This document shows positions 41,499-49,744 of a DNA stretch of 64,000 nt, piece by piece. The DNA comes from Kineococcus xinjiangensis (lineage in GTDB: Bacteria > Actinomycetota > Actinomycetes > Actinomycetales > Kineococcaceae), in NCBI RefSeq assembly GCF_002934625.1, contig NZ_PTJD01000002.1:248001-312000 (forward strand), in the 5' to 3' direction. The translations under genes and the position numbers were made by a program. Under the pieces are notes generated by a model. It made no database searches. It was not told the DNA's origin and saw nothing but the letters and a program-made list of their open reading frames with translations. Every line of letters starts with the position of its first letter. The first letter of the stretch is position 1.

Positions 41499-42248
41499 TC
41501 AGCCCGGGAAGAGCGGGCCGCGGTGCACCTTGTGCTGGGCGGCCTGGGCGAGGGGCCGGACCACGAGGTGGTCGACGTTGACGTGCGGGGGCAGGGACAC
41601 GGCCCAGCGCACGCACTCCGCCACGTCCTGCGCCGTCAGGGGCCGGTCGACGCCCTCGTAGACGGCGGCGGCCCGGGCGGCGTCCCCGCGGAAGCGCTTG
41701 AGGGCGAACTCGTCGGTGCGGACCATGCCGGGCGCGACCTCCACGACGCGCACCGGCTCCCCGCACAGCTCGAGGCGCAGCGTTTCGGTGAGCGCGTGCT
41801 GACCGTGCTTGGCGGCGCTGTAGCCCCCGCCACCCTCGTAGTTGACGGCCGCCGCGGTGGAGGTGAGGTTGACGATCGTCGCCACCGGCGCGGAGCGCAG
41901 CAGCGGCAGCAGGGCCTGCGTGACGCGCAGCGTGCCCAGCACGTTGACCTCGTACATCGCCGCCCAGTCCGCGGGGTCGCCGTCCGCGACGGGGTCGCCG
42001 CCGAACGCCCCGCCGGCGACGTTGACGAGGACGTCGCAGCGCTCGAGCGCCGCGGCCAGCGCCTCGACGCTCGCGGGGTCGGTCACGTCGAGGGCCACGG
42101 CTCGCCCGCCCACCGCCGCGGCGACCTCGCGCAGCCGGTCGGCGCGCCGCGCGGCGAGCACCACGTCGAACCCGTCACCGGCCAGGGCGGCGGCGCAGGC
42201 CGCACCGATCCCGCTGCTGGCTCCCGTGACCACTGCGACCGCGGACAC
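41499..42248 (-). CDS. short-chain dehydrogenase/reductase
   Basis: This 249-residue classical SDR has the cofactor motif VVTGASSGIGAA, then NVAGG, catalytic Ser in NLTSTAAAV, and YSAAKH for Tyr and Lys. The Arg in the VVLAARRADRL stretch after the second strand suggests NADP preference. A TCTAGA palindrome lies 41 bases upstream of the GTG start. The substrate is unknown. Confidence 0.88.
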   Translation of the reverse strand: MSAVAVVTGASSGIGAACAAALAGDGFDVVLAARRADRLREVAAAVGGRAVALDVTDPASVEALAAALERCDVLVNVAGGAFGGDPVADGDPADWAAMYEVNVLGTLRVTQALLPLLRSAPVATIVNLTSTAAAVNYEGGGGYSAAKHGQHALTETLRLELCGEPVRVVEVAPGMVRTDEFALKRFRGDAARAAAVYEGVDRPLTAQDVAECVRWAVSLPPHVNVDHLVVRPLAQAAQHKVHRGPLFPG

Positions 42249-42288
42249 GCGGTACCCCTCTCGCCCGTCCCCGGCCCGGCCGGCCGGA

Positions 42289-42298
42289 GTTCTAGAAC
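42289..42298. promoter_or_regulatory. TCTAGA-centred palindrome before the SDR gene
   Basis: GTTCTAGAAC is a perfect 10-base palindrome, the best copy of the motif also seen twice before trpB. HutC-type GntR regulators bind this type of site; the GntR gene lies at 40582-41379. Confidence 0.6.
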
Positions 42299-42349
42299 GC
42301 TAGGAACCGTAGCCGCCCGCCGCCGCCGGGTGCAACGGCGGGTGCACGC

Positions 42350-43756
42350 CTACTGGCCGCCGAAGACCTGCACCTGCGGGCTGTCGACGTCACCGAACGA
42401 CCACGGCTGCCCCGTCGCCTCCAGCACCGACCACCACAGGTCGCCGTTGGGGTCGACCTGGTTGCGGGAGCTGACGGCCATGGCGATCGGGATGTGCACG
42501 AAGCGCCGCCGCCAGCGGCCCACCACCATGTTCGTGCGCCCCGCCATCGCCGCGTGGACCGCCGCGTGCGCCAGGCGGATGCAGTACACGGCGTCGTAGG
42601 GGTTCGCCGGGACGCTGCGGATGACGTAGCTGGGGTCGATGTAGCGGAAGTTCAGCTCCAGGCCGTGCTCCGCGAAGTCGTCGGTGATGCGCTGGCGCAG
42701 CAGCGGCCCGACGTCCTGGAGCCGCTTGTTGCCCGACGCGTCACGCGCCTCGTCCGCCTCGAACAGCTCCTGCCCCGCACCCTCGGCGACCACCACGACC
42801 GCGTGGCCCTGCTCCTTGACGCGGCTGCGCAGGTCCGCGAGGAAGCCGTGCGGGCCGTCGAGCTGGAACGGCACCTCGGGGATGAGGACGTAGTCGGCGT
42901 CGTTCTGCGCCAGCGCCGCGTAGCAGGCGATGAAGCCGGAGTGCCGGCCCATCAGCTTCACCACGCTGACGCCGTTGGGCGCCGTGCGCGCCTCCACCTT
43001 CGCGGAGCGGATCGAGCGGGTGGCCTCGGAGAAGGCCGTCTGGAACCCGAAGCTCTGGTCGATGAAGGGGATGTCGTTGTCGATGGTCTTCGGGACGCAG
43101 ACGACGGCCGTCTTCTGCCCGCGCTCGCGCAGCTCCGCGGAGATCTTCTGCGCCCCGCGCATCGTCCCGTCGCCGCCGACGACGAAGAGGATGGAGATGC
43201 CCATCCGCTCCAGGCAGTCGGCGATCTCGCCGACGTCCTGCTGCCCGCGGGAGCTGCCGAGGATGGTGCCGCCCTCGGCGTCGATGCCCTCGACGCTCTC
43301 GGGTGTGAGGTCCACGACGTCGTGGCCGTAACGGGGGATGAAGCCCTGGTAACCGTTGCGGAAGCCGTAGATGCGCCGCACGCCGTAGTGCGTGCTCAGC
43401 TCCGAGACGAGGCCACGGATGACGTTGTTGATGCCCGGGCACAGGCCGCCGCAGGTCACGATGCCCACGCGGGTCTTCGACGGGTCGAAGAAGATCTTCT
43501 CGCGCGGGCCGCAGGGCTCCAGAGCGGGCAGCTCCGCGACCGGACCCTCGCGGCGCTCGATCTTGGAGAGCGTGTCGTCGAAGAGCACCCGGTCCGTCGG
43601 CTGGACGTAGTGGTGGGTCGTGCGGCGGGCGTTGAGCCGGGGCGCCAGCGGGGACTCCACCGTGCACGGCCCGAGGGTGTCCACCGAGAAGTCGATGGGC
43701 CGGCCCCTGCCGCCGCCGGTGCCGGTGTCCGCGTCGTGGTTCGTTCCGCTGTCCAT
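42350..43756 (-). CDS. 6-phosphofructokinase, plant-type ATP-dependent clade
   Basis: This 468-residue protein starts at ATG 43756; the longer open frame to 43993 is not supported and would overlap the Ohr remnant. An unstructured N-terminal stretch of 25 residues is followed by the PFK fold: GIVTCGGLCPGINNVIRGL, ILFVVGGDGTMRGA (Gly at the position that favours ATP), and PKTIDNDIPF (Lys usual in PPi enzymes but also in plant ATP-PFKs). MGRHSGFIA and the ELNFRYIDPSYVIRSVPANP tail match the group. It phosphorylates fructose 6-phosphate in glycolysis. Confidence 0.9.
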   Translation of the reverse strand: MDSGTNHDADTGTGGGRGRPIDFSVDTLGPCTVESPLAPRLNARRTTHHYVQPTDRVLFDDTLSKIERREGPVAELPALEPCGPREKIFFDPSKTRVGIVTCGGLCPGINNVIRGLVSELSTHYGVRRIYGFRNGYQGFIPRYGHDVVDLTPESVEGIDAEGGTILGSSRGQQDVGEIADCLERMGISILFVVGGDGTMRGAQKISAELRERGQKTAVVCVPKTIDNDIPFIDQSFGFQTAFSEATRSIRSAKVEARTAPNGVSVVKLMGRHSGFIACYAALAQNDADYVLIPEVPFQLDGPHGFLADLRSRVKEQGHAVVVVAEGAGQELFEADEARDASGNKRLQDVGPLLRQRITDDFAEHGLELNFRYIDPSYVIRSVPANPYDAVYCIRLAHAAVHAAMAGRTNMVVGRWRRRFVHIPIAMAVSSRNQVDPNGDLWWSVLEATGQPWSFGDVDSPQVQVFGGQ

Positions 43757-43906
43757 GCCGGTGTCCACCCTCGCTCGAACGACTCTGCGCGTACATCGTG
43801 CCGGATGCGGGGGGGTGCTTCCGACCACGGGTGGGGCCGCCGCGGACGGGCCGCGGCACCCGATGATCACCGGGCGCGCGGGGGCGGGCTCCCCTGGCGT
43901 CGGAGC

Positions 43907-44143
43907 ATGGCCGAGGACCTCTGCACCGCCGTCGTGACCGCCACTCCCGGAGCGGCTCGATCCTCCGACGGCGCCCTCTCCGTCACCGTGCACGAACCCG
44001 GCGAGCTGGGTGGCGCCGGGGACGGGACCAACCCCGAGCAGCCGATGGCCCCCGCACTGGGCAGCTGCCTGCTGGAGTCGCTGCGCCCGTTCACCAGGAC
44101 GCTGGACGCGACGAAGCTCGACGTGCAGCTCGCCCCCGTCTGA
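43907..44143 (+). pseudogene. truncated Ohr/OsmC-family organic hydroperoxide reductase
   Basis: Seventy-eight residues from ATG 43907. Residues 5-45 match the N-terminus of Ohr (VVTATPGAARSSDGALSVTV, then ELGGAGDGTNPEQ), which carries on in a normal protein as LFAAGY and a reactive Cys. Here NPEQ is followed by PMAPALGSCLLESL, and the protein ends about 60 residues early, losing the second catalytic Cys and most of the fold. Nothing in the next frame restores it before the CtaG gene ends at 44166. Normal Ohr is about 140 residues. It is probably a decayed copy; translation of a short peptide cannot be excluded. Confidence 0.75.
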
Positions 44144-44165
44144 GCCGCACCCGGCGGCTCACCGC

Positions 44166-46226
44166 TCAGGAGCGCCCGCCGGGGCCGCGCTCGGCCATCC
44201 GGGCCAGCATCTCGTTGTAGGCGCGCAGCTCCGCGTCGCCGTCGCGGGTGGCGGCGCGGTCGCGGCGGCGGTTCTCCCGGGTGTCGGAGCGGGCCCACCC
44301 GATCGCGACGCCCAGCACCAGGAAGAGGGTGGGCAGCTCCCCGATCCCCCAGGCGATGCCGCCGCCGCGGTGCTGGTCGGCGAGCAGGTCGCCGCCCTGC
44401 CCGACCTGCTGGAACCAGTCGGCGGCCAGCAGGGTGCTGGACTGCATGATGCCCACCCCGAAGAAGGCGTGGAACGCCATCGTCGCGAAGAGCAGCAGCA
44501 GCCGCAGGGGGTAGCGGGGCCGGTGCGCGCCGGGGTCCACGCCGATGAGCACGGAGGCGAACAGGTACCCCGAGCCGAGGAAGTGGACCATCATCAGCTC
44601 GTGCCCCAGGTGGGTGCGCAGGGCGATCTCGAACAGCGGCGTGTAGTAGAAGACGATGATGCTGCCCGCGAAGATCACCGCCGCGACCACGGGTGATCCG
44701 AGGACGCGCAGGTAGCTGGAGTGGACGAGCGCGAGCAGCCACTCCCGAACCCCGCGGGAGCCGTCGCGGCGGGCGGGCAGGGTGCGCAGCGCCAGGGTCA
44801 CGGGGCCGCCGAGGACGAGCAGCGGCGGCACCGCCATGGTCAGCAGCATGTGCTGGAGCATGTGGGCGCTGAAGGAGATCCGCCCGTAGGCGGCGGGCCC
44901 GCCGCTGGTCACCCACAGCAGCAGCAGGCACCCGGCCAGCCACGCGACGGTGCGACCCACCGGCCAGCGGTCCCCGCGGCGGCGCAGCAGCACGAGGGCG
45001 CGCACGTACCAGGCGGCGAGACCGGCGGCCACGAGCAGCCAGAGCAGGTCGGGGGCGGTCTCGGTGAACCAGCGCAGCGGTGTGGCCGGCGGCGGCAGGG
45101 GCCGGCCGAGGAGGTCCTCCGCCAGACCCGTCTCGACGGCCTGCTCCGGCGCCGGCGGGACCGTGCGGCTCAGCGCCACCCCCAGGCCGGTGGCCGCGCC
45201 CATGAGGACCAGCTCCCCCGCCGCGAGGCGGGCGAACGGCCCCCACGTGGTGGAACCGGCGGGGCCGGCGTCGAGGGTGCGCAGGGTGCGGCGGCGGTGG
45301 GCCCACCCCATCGCGCCGAGGACCAGCAGCGCCGCGGTCTTGGCGATCAGGAGCGCGCCGTAGCCGCTCGCCAGGCCGGACCAGCCGCCGAGGCGGACGG
45401 AGGCGTTGAGGACGCCGGAGAGGGCCACCGCGGCGAAGCACCAGAGCGCGAGGGTGGAGTAGCGGCGCGCGGCCCCCGCCCGGTCGACGCCCGCGGCCGC
45501 CGGCCCGCTGCCCGCGCGCTCCCCCGCCGGGGCGAGGCAGCCCCACACGGCCAGGAGCGCGGCGAGCCCGCCGACCCAGACGGTGACGGCGACCAGGTGC
45601 AGTCCGAGGGAGGTGACGGCCGTCTCGTGGTCGGCGGAGCCCGCGGAGTGCCCGGCCAGCGACAGCGGCACGAGGGCGGCGAGCGCGGCGGCGGCGGCGG
45701 TGGCGGCTCCCGCGTAGGCCGTGCCTCCGGCGGCGGCGGTGGTGGCGACGGCGGCGAGCAGCGTCGTGGCGAGGAGGGCGCGCCCGAGGGGGAGGTCCAG
45801 GGTGAACTGGGCGAGGCCGGCACCGAAGCCCGGTGCGCCCAGCGGCGAGCCGGCCGCCCCGGAGTACGTCAGGACGAGCACGGCGACCGCGGCGAGGGTC
45901 CAGGCCGCCCCGGCCGCGGCGGCGGTGCGCAGGGCGCGGTCGAAGGCTCGGGAGCCCCGGGACAGGACGGTGCACGCCAGCACGAGGCCACCCACCATCA
46001 GGGCCGCGGCGAGGTCGTGGACGGTGCGCGCCACCGGCAGCCCGTAGCGGGCGGTGGCTCCCGGGTCGCCGAGCGCCCCCGCCGTCAGCGCGCCGGTGGC
46101 GCCGAGCGCGACCAGGGCCGCCAGCACGGCCGCGGCGAGGACGCCGGCGCCGAGCGGCAGGAGGCCGCCCGCGGGAGCGGGGGTGCGGGAGGGACGAGCG
46201 GGACCGGGGGGCGCGGGAGCAGCCAC
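44166..46226 (-). CDS. CopD-CtaG fusion membrane protein
   Basis: This 686-residue membrane protein joins two domains. Residues 20-360 form a CopD-like copper import domain of seven or eight helices, with His residues at ARTVHDLAAAL and SLGLHLVAVTVWVGG. Residues 380-640 form a CtaG_Cox11-like (caa3 CtaG) domain with ISFSAHMLQHMLLTMAVPP and GHELMMVHFLGSGYLF, with several membrane His. It supplies copper to cytochrome c oxidase. The C-terminal 40 residues are charged. This fusion is known in actinobacteria. Confidence 0.88.
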   Translation of the reverse strand: MAAPAPPGPARPSRTPAPAGGLLPLGAGVLAAAVLAALVALGATGALTAGALGDPGATARYGLPVARTVHDLAAALMVGGLVLACTVLSRGSRAFDRALRTAAAAGAAWTLAAVAVLVLTYSGAAGSPLGAPGFGAGLAQFTLDLPLGRALLATTLLAAVATTAAAGGTAYAGAATAAAAALAALVPLSLAGHSAGSADHETAVTSLGLHLVAVTVWVGGLAALLAVWGCLAPAGERAGSGPAAAGVDRAGAARRYSTLALWCFAAVALSGVLNASVRLGGWSGLASGYGALLIAKTAALLVLGAMGWAHRRRTLRTLDAGPAGSTTWGPFARLAAGELVLMGAATGLGVALSRTVPPAPEQAVETGLAEDLLGRPLPPPATPLRWFTETAPDLLWLLVAAGLAAWYVRALVLLRRRGDRWPVGRTVAWLAGCLLLLWVTSGGPAAYGRISFSAHMLQHMLLTMAVPPLLVLGGPVTLALRTLPARRDGSRGVREWLLALVHSSYLRVLGSPVVAAVIFAGSIIVFYYTPLFEIALRTHLGHELMMVHFLGSGYLFASVLIGVDPGAHRPRYPLRLLLLFATMAFHAFFGVGIMQSSTLLAADWFQQVGQGGDLLADQHRGGGIAWGIGELPTLFLVLGVAIGWARSDTRENRRRDRAATRDGDAELRAYNEMLARMAERGPGGRS

Positions 46227-46283
46227 GTCCCCAGGGTAGGTCGGGCGCCGGACGCTCCCGTCCGGCAGGTCGCGCGGGGCGGC

Positions 46284-46745
46284 TCAGGCGGTGAGCTGGC
46301 GGGTGCCGCAGCCGGAGGGGGTGTGGTACCGCGGGCGGTGCGCGGGGGCCTGCAGCGCGGCGGTGGGCAGCGCCAGGGTGTCCACGTCGAACCAGACGGT
46401 CTTGCCCTCGGGGGAGACGTCGATGCCGTGGCGCTCGGCGAGCGCCTCCACGAGGACGAGGCCGCGGCCGTTGAGGGCGTCGGGGTCCGGGTCGCGCCGC
46501 TGGGGCAGGCGGGTGTTCTCGTCGCCGACGCTGACGCGGACGCGGCGCGCGGTCGAGGTCAGCGTGAGGACGACGTCGCTGCGGCCGTAGACGACGGCGT
46601 TGGTGACGACCTCCGCCGTGAGCAGGAGCAGGGTGTCGACGGGCTCGCCGACGATGCCCTCGCGCTCGCAGAAGTCCGCCACGAAGCGGCGGGCCGCCCG
46701 CGACGACGTGGGCTCGGGGGCCAGCGTCACCACGCTCGGAGCCAT
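46284..46745 (-). CDS. small RsbW-like ATP-binding anti-sigma-type protein
   Basis: A stand-alone HATPase_c domain of 153 residues from ATG 46745. It has the N box LTAEVVTNAVVYG and the G box LNGRGLVLVEALAERHG typical of RsbW-like serine kinases. A 30-residue tail with His and Cys follows. It is preceded by a shared regulatory region with the MarR gene. Its antagonist is unknown. Confidence 0.82.
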   Translation of the reverse strand: MAPSVVTLAPEPTSSRAARRFVADFCEREGIVGEPVDTLLLLTAEVVTNAVVYGRSDVVLTLTSTARRVRVSVGDENTRLPQRRDPDPDALNGRGLVLVEALAERHGIDVSPEGKTVWFDVDTLALPTAALQAPAHRPRYHTPSGCGTRQLTA

Positions 46746-46823
46746 GTCCACCACGTCCTCACCGCTCGATCTCCCCGGGTGGTGCCGGCCGGACCGGCCC
46801 ACGGAAGAAGTACTTGTACGAAC

Positions 46824-46833
46824 CAACTAGTTG
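46824..46833. promoter_or_regulatory. MarR-type palindrome CAACTAGTTG
   Basis: A perfect 10-base palindrome within an A/T-richer stretch (TACTTGTACG to TTGTATGTAG) between the divergent ATPase-type and MarR genes. The repeat sits 158 bases upstream of the MarR start and is the best candidate binding site for its product. Confidence 0.55.
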
Positions 46834-46990
46834 TATGTAGCATCCATCTCGGGGCGGGCATCGGCCCGCGCGTGGAGTTCTCGCTCGATCACCCTCTGGC
46901 GTTACACCCCGTGAGCAGTGATCGTCCTCTTCGTCACCCAGAGTGCACCGTTTGTGCCTGTCCGCCTCCTCGGCACCCGTTCGGAGCAGC

Positions 46991-47593
46991 ATGACCACCC
47001 AGCCCGTCCCGGGGTCCCCGCGCCCCAGCTCGGCCCCCGCCGACCGCAACGCCGGCGCGGCCGACCCCCACTCCGAGGTCGCCCGGCTGCTGGCCCGCCA
47101 GCACCGGACCATGCACGCCGTCAAGGCACTGCTCTCCCGGGGCGTCTCCGAGGCCGAGCGGGCCTCCGCGATGCTGCTCGTCACGCTCGCCGAGACCGGC
47201 CCCGTCCGCGCGGGCGCCCTGGCCGACGCCGTGCACTCCGACCCCTCCACCGTGAGCCGGCAGACCGCCCAGCTCGTCACCCGGGGGCTCGTCGAGCGCC
47301 AGCCCGACCCCGCCGACGGGCGCGCCTGGCGCCTCGCGCTGACCGCGCAGGGCCGGGAGTTCCTCACCACCCTCCGGGCCCACCGCCTCGCTCTGGTCCA
47401 CGAGGTGCTGCGCGACTGGGAGCCGGCGGACGTCGAACTCCTCGCCGGCAGCCTCGAGCGCTTCACCGACTGCCTCGACCGCGTCCGGCGCGAGCTCGCC
47501 GAGGGCACCTCCCCGCTGCTGGAGCGGCCAGCCCCCGCCCCCGGCGGCGCCCTGCCCGACCCCGACCCCGACCCCGCGGAGGCCACCCCGTGA
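46991..47593 (+). CDS. MarR-family regulator of the downstream exporter
   Basis: This 200-residue protein starts at ATG 46991 behind GGAG. The winged helix-turn-helix spans residues 60-130 (AGALADAVHSDPSTVSRQTA, LVERQPDPADGRAWRLAL). The C-terminal 40 residues are Pro/Asp-rich and unusual. Its stop overlaps the GTG of the exporter gene (GTGA), so the two are co-transcribed. Confidence 0.88.
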   Translation: MTTQPVPGSPRPSSAPADRNAGAADPHSEVARLLARQHRTMHAVKALLSRGVSEAERASAMLLVTLAETGPVRAGALADAVHSDPSTVSRQTAQLVTRGLVERQPDPADGRAWRLALTAQGREFLTTLRAHRLALVHEVLRDWEPADVELLAGSLERFTDCLDRVRRELAEGTSPLLERPAPAPGGALPDPDPDPAEATP

Positions 47594-49341
47594 GCACCAC
47601 CGGCACCGCCGCGGGCGGGCACCCCGCGCCGGCACCCGCCTTCACCCACCGCCAGATCATGGTCATCCTGTCCGGGCTGCTGCTGGGGATGTTCCTCGCG
47701 GCCCTGGACCAGACGATCGTCGCGACGGCGATCCGGACCATCGCCGACGACCTGCACGGCTTCGACCAGCAGGCCTGGGCGACCACCGCGTTCCTCATCA
47801 CCTCGACGATCTCCACCCCGCTGTACGGCAAGCTCTCCGACACCTACGGGCGCCGGCCGTTCTTCATGGCGGCCATCGTGATCTTCGTGGTGGGCTCGCT
47901 GCTCTGCGGCTTCTCCGGCTCGATGTACCAGCTGGCCGCCTTCCGCGCCCTGCAGGGCCTCGGCGCGGGCGGCCTGATGTCGCTCGCCCTGACGATCATC
48001 GGCGACATCGTGCCCGCCCGGGAGCGCGCGAAGTACCAGGCGTACTTCATGGCCGTCTTCGGGACCTCCAGCGTGCTCGGCCCGGTCGTCGGCGGCTTCT
48101 TCGCCGGCCACGACACCATCCTGGGCGTCACCGGCTGGAAGTGGATCTTCTGGATCAACGTGCCCATCGGCATCGCCGCGATGGTCGTGGTCTACCGCAA
48201 CCTGCACCTGCCCAAGCCGGGCGTGCGCCACCGCCTCGACTGGCCGGGGGCCCTCGCCCTCGTCACGGCCCTCGTGCCGCTGCTCGTCGTCGCCGAGCAG
48301 GGCCGCGACTGGGGCTGGACCTCGACCGCCGCGCTGCTCTGCTACGCGATCGGCGGCGCCGGGGTGGTGGCCTTCGTGGTCGCCGAGCGGGCGATGGGCG
48401 ACGAGGCGCTCCTGCCGCTGCGCCTCTTCCGCAACCGCACCTTCGCGGTCGGCAGCCTCGGCAGCTTCGTCCTCGGCATGGGCATGTTCGGCGGCTTCGC
48501 CGTCCTGCCGCAGTACCTGCAGGTGGTCAAGGGCTCCACCCCCACCGAGGGCGGCCTGCAGATGCTGCCGCTGACGCTGGGCATCATCGCCGCCAGCGCC
48601 GTCTGCGGTCAGGTCATCGCCCGCACCGGCCGGTACAAGCCGCTGCCCGTGATCGGCACCGTGCTCATGGTGGTGGCCCTGCTGCTGTTCTCCCGGATCG
48701 ACGCGGACACCCCGGTCTGGCAGACCATGCTGATCATGGTGGTCATGGGCCTCGGTCTCGGCGGCAACATGCAGCCCGTCATCCTCGCGGTGCAGAACGC
48801 CTCCGACCCGCGGGAGATCGGCGTCGCCACGTCGTCGGTGACCTTCTTCCGGCAGATGGGCGGCACGCTCGGCACCGCCGTCTTCCTCTCCATCCTCTTC
48901 AGCACGCTCGGCGAGCGGATCGCGGAGGGCTACCAGCGGGCGGCCGGCACGCCGGAGTTCGCCGCCGGCCTGCGGGACGCGGGACTCACGCCGCAGCAGC
49001 TGCAGGAACGGCTGGGGCAGGCGACGAGCAACACCTCGGTCGTCGCCGCTCTGCCCGACGTGCTGTCGCACCCGTTCAGGGAGGGCTTCACCGCCTCCAC
49101 CAGCCTGATCTTCCTGGTCGCCGCGGGGATCATGGCGATCGGCGTGGCCGTGGTGGCGTTCCTCCCCAGCCTGCCCCTGCGCGCCGGTTCCCCGATGGCG
49201 GCCCGCGGGGGCACCGGGGCGGGCAGCGGGACCGAGGGCGTGGCCGGCGCCGCCGCCCCGCTGCCGCACGACGGCGGGGTGGCGGACGCCGCGACGCATG
49301 ACACCCGCGCCGAGGCCCGCGAGGCGGCCTCGGAGCGCTGA
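47590..49341 (+). CDS. DHA2-family MFS multidrug exporter (EmrB/QacA type)
   Basis: This 583-residue protein has 14 membrane helices. Motifs of the family are clear: FLAALDQTIVATAIRTI (helix 1), LYGKLSDTYGRRPFFM (motif A), and ALQGLGAGGLMSLALTIIGD (motif C-like). GTG 47590 overlaps the MarR stop by four bases (GTGA). The C-terminal tail of about 50 residues is Gly/Ala-rich and presumably cytosolic. It would export drugs by H+ antiport under control of the adjacent MarR. Confidence 0.92.
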   Translation: MSTTGTAAGGHPAPAPAFTHRQIMVILSGLLLGMFLAALDQTIVATAIRTIADDLHGFDQQAWATTAFLITSTISTPLYGKLSDTYGRRPFFMAAIVIFVVGSLLCGFSGSMYQLAAFRALQGLGAGGLMSLALTIIGDIVPARERAKYQAYFMAVFGTSSVLGPVVGGFFAGHDTILGVTGWKWIFWINVPIGIAAMVVVYRNLHLPKPGVRHRLDWPGALALVTALVPLLVVAEQGRDWGWTSTAALLCYAIGGAGVVAFVVAERAMGDEALLPLRLFRNRTFAVGSLGSFVLGMGMFGGFAVLPQYLQVVKGSTPTEGGLQMLPLTLGIIAASAVCGQVIARTGRYKPLPVIGTVLMVVALLLFSRIDADTPVWQTMLIMVVMGLGLGGNMQPVILAVQNASDPREIGVATSSVTFFRQMGGTLGTAVFLSILFSTLGERIAEGYQRAAGTPEFAAGLRDAGLTPQQLQERLGQATSNTSVVAALPDVLSHPFREGFTASTSLIFLVAAGIMAIGVAVVAFLPSLPLRAGSPMAARGGTGAGSGTEGVAGAAAPLPHDGGVADAATHDTRAEAREAASER

Positions 49342-49353
49342 CCGCTCGATCAC

Positions 49354-49383
49354 GACGGGCCGCCCCCCGGGGGGCGGCCCGTC
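49354..49383 (+). terminator. terminator after the exporter gene
   Basis: A 30-base perfect palindrome centred on CCCCCGGGGG, 12 bases after the stop. Confidence 0.8.
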
Positions 49384-49466
49384 GGCGTCCCCGCATCCTG
49401 CGACGACACGGCGACACACCGTGACACCTGCCGCGCTCGCGGTCGGCGGCCTGCCATGCTCCCCGC

Positions 49467-49688
49467 GTGGCCAGGCACCTCGTGGAGCGGACCCCCCAGC
49501 AGATCGTGCGCGCCCGCGCCGCGGCGGCGCTGCTCGTGCTCGCCGTCGCCTCGGCGTGCGCGTGGGCCGCGTGGTCCGCCGTGCACGGGACGGCGGACGC
49601 GGGCATCTTCTCCGCCGCCGTGGTCCTGGCCTGCGGTGGCCCGGGCGGCACGCCGCGGCACCGCAAGGGCCGCCGGTCCGGCTCCTGA
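49467..49688 (+). CDS. small membrane protein
   Basis: Seventy-three residues from GTG 49467. A 15-residue basic N-terminus is followed by two hydrophobic stretches (AAAALLVLAVASACAWAAW and AGIFSAAVVLACGG), then a charged tail (PRHRKGRRSGS). Its topology resembles small hypothetical membrane proteins of actinobacteria. The function is unknown. Confidence 0.6.
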   Translation: MARHLVERTPQQIVRARAAAALLVLAVASACAWAAWSAVHGTADAGIFSAAVVLACGGPGGTPRHRKGRRSGS

Positions 49689-49744
49689 CGGGCGGGCGGG
49701 GCGAGCACTCCCCCGCGACGCCGCGGAGGGTGGAGGAGACCGGC

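Noticed and set aside
43757-43993. Longer N-terminus for the phosphofructokinase
   Set aside because: The extra 79 residues are low complexity, overlap the Ohr remnant and add nothing similar to the family.
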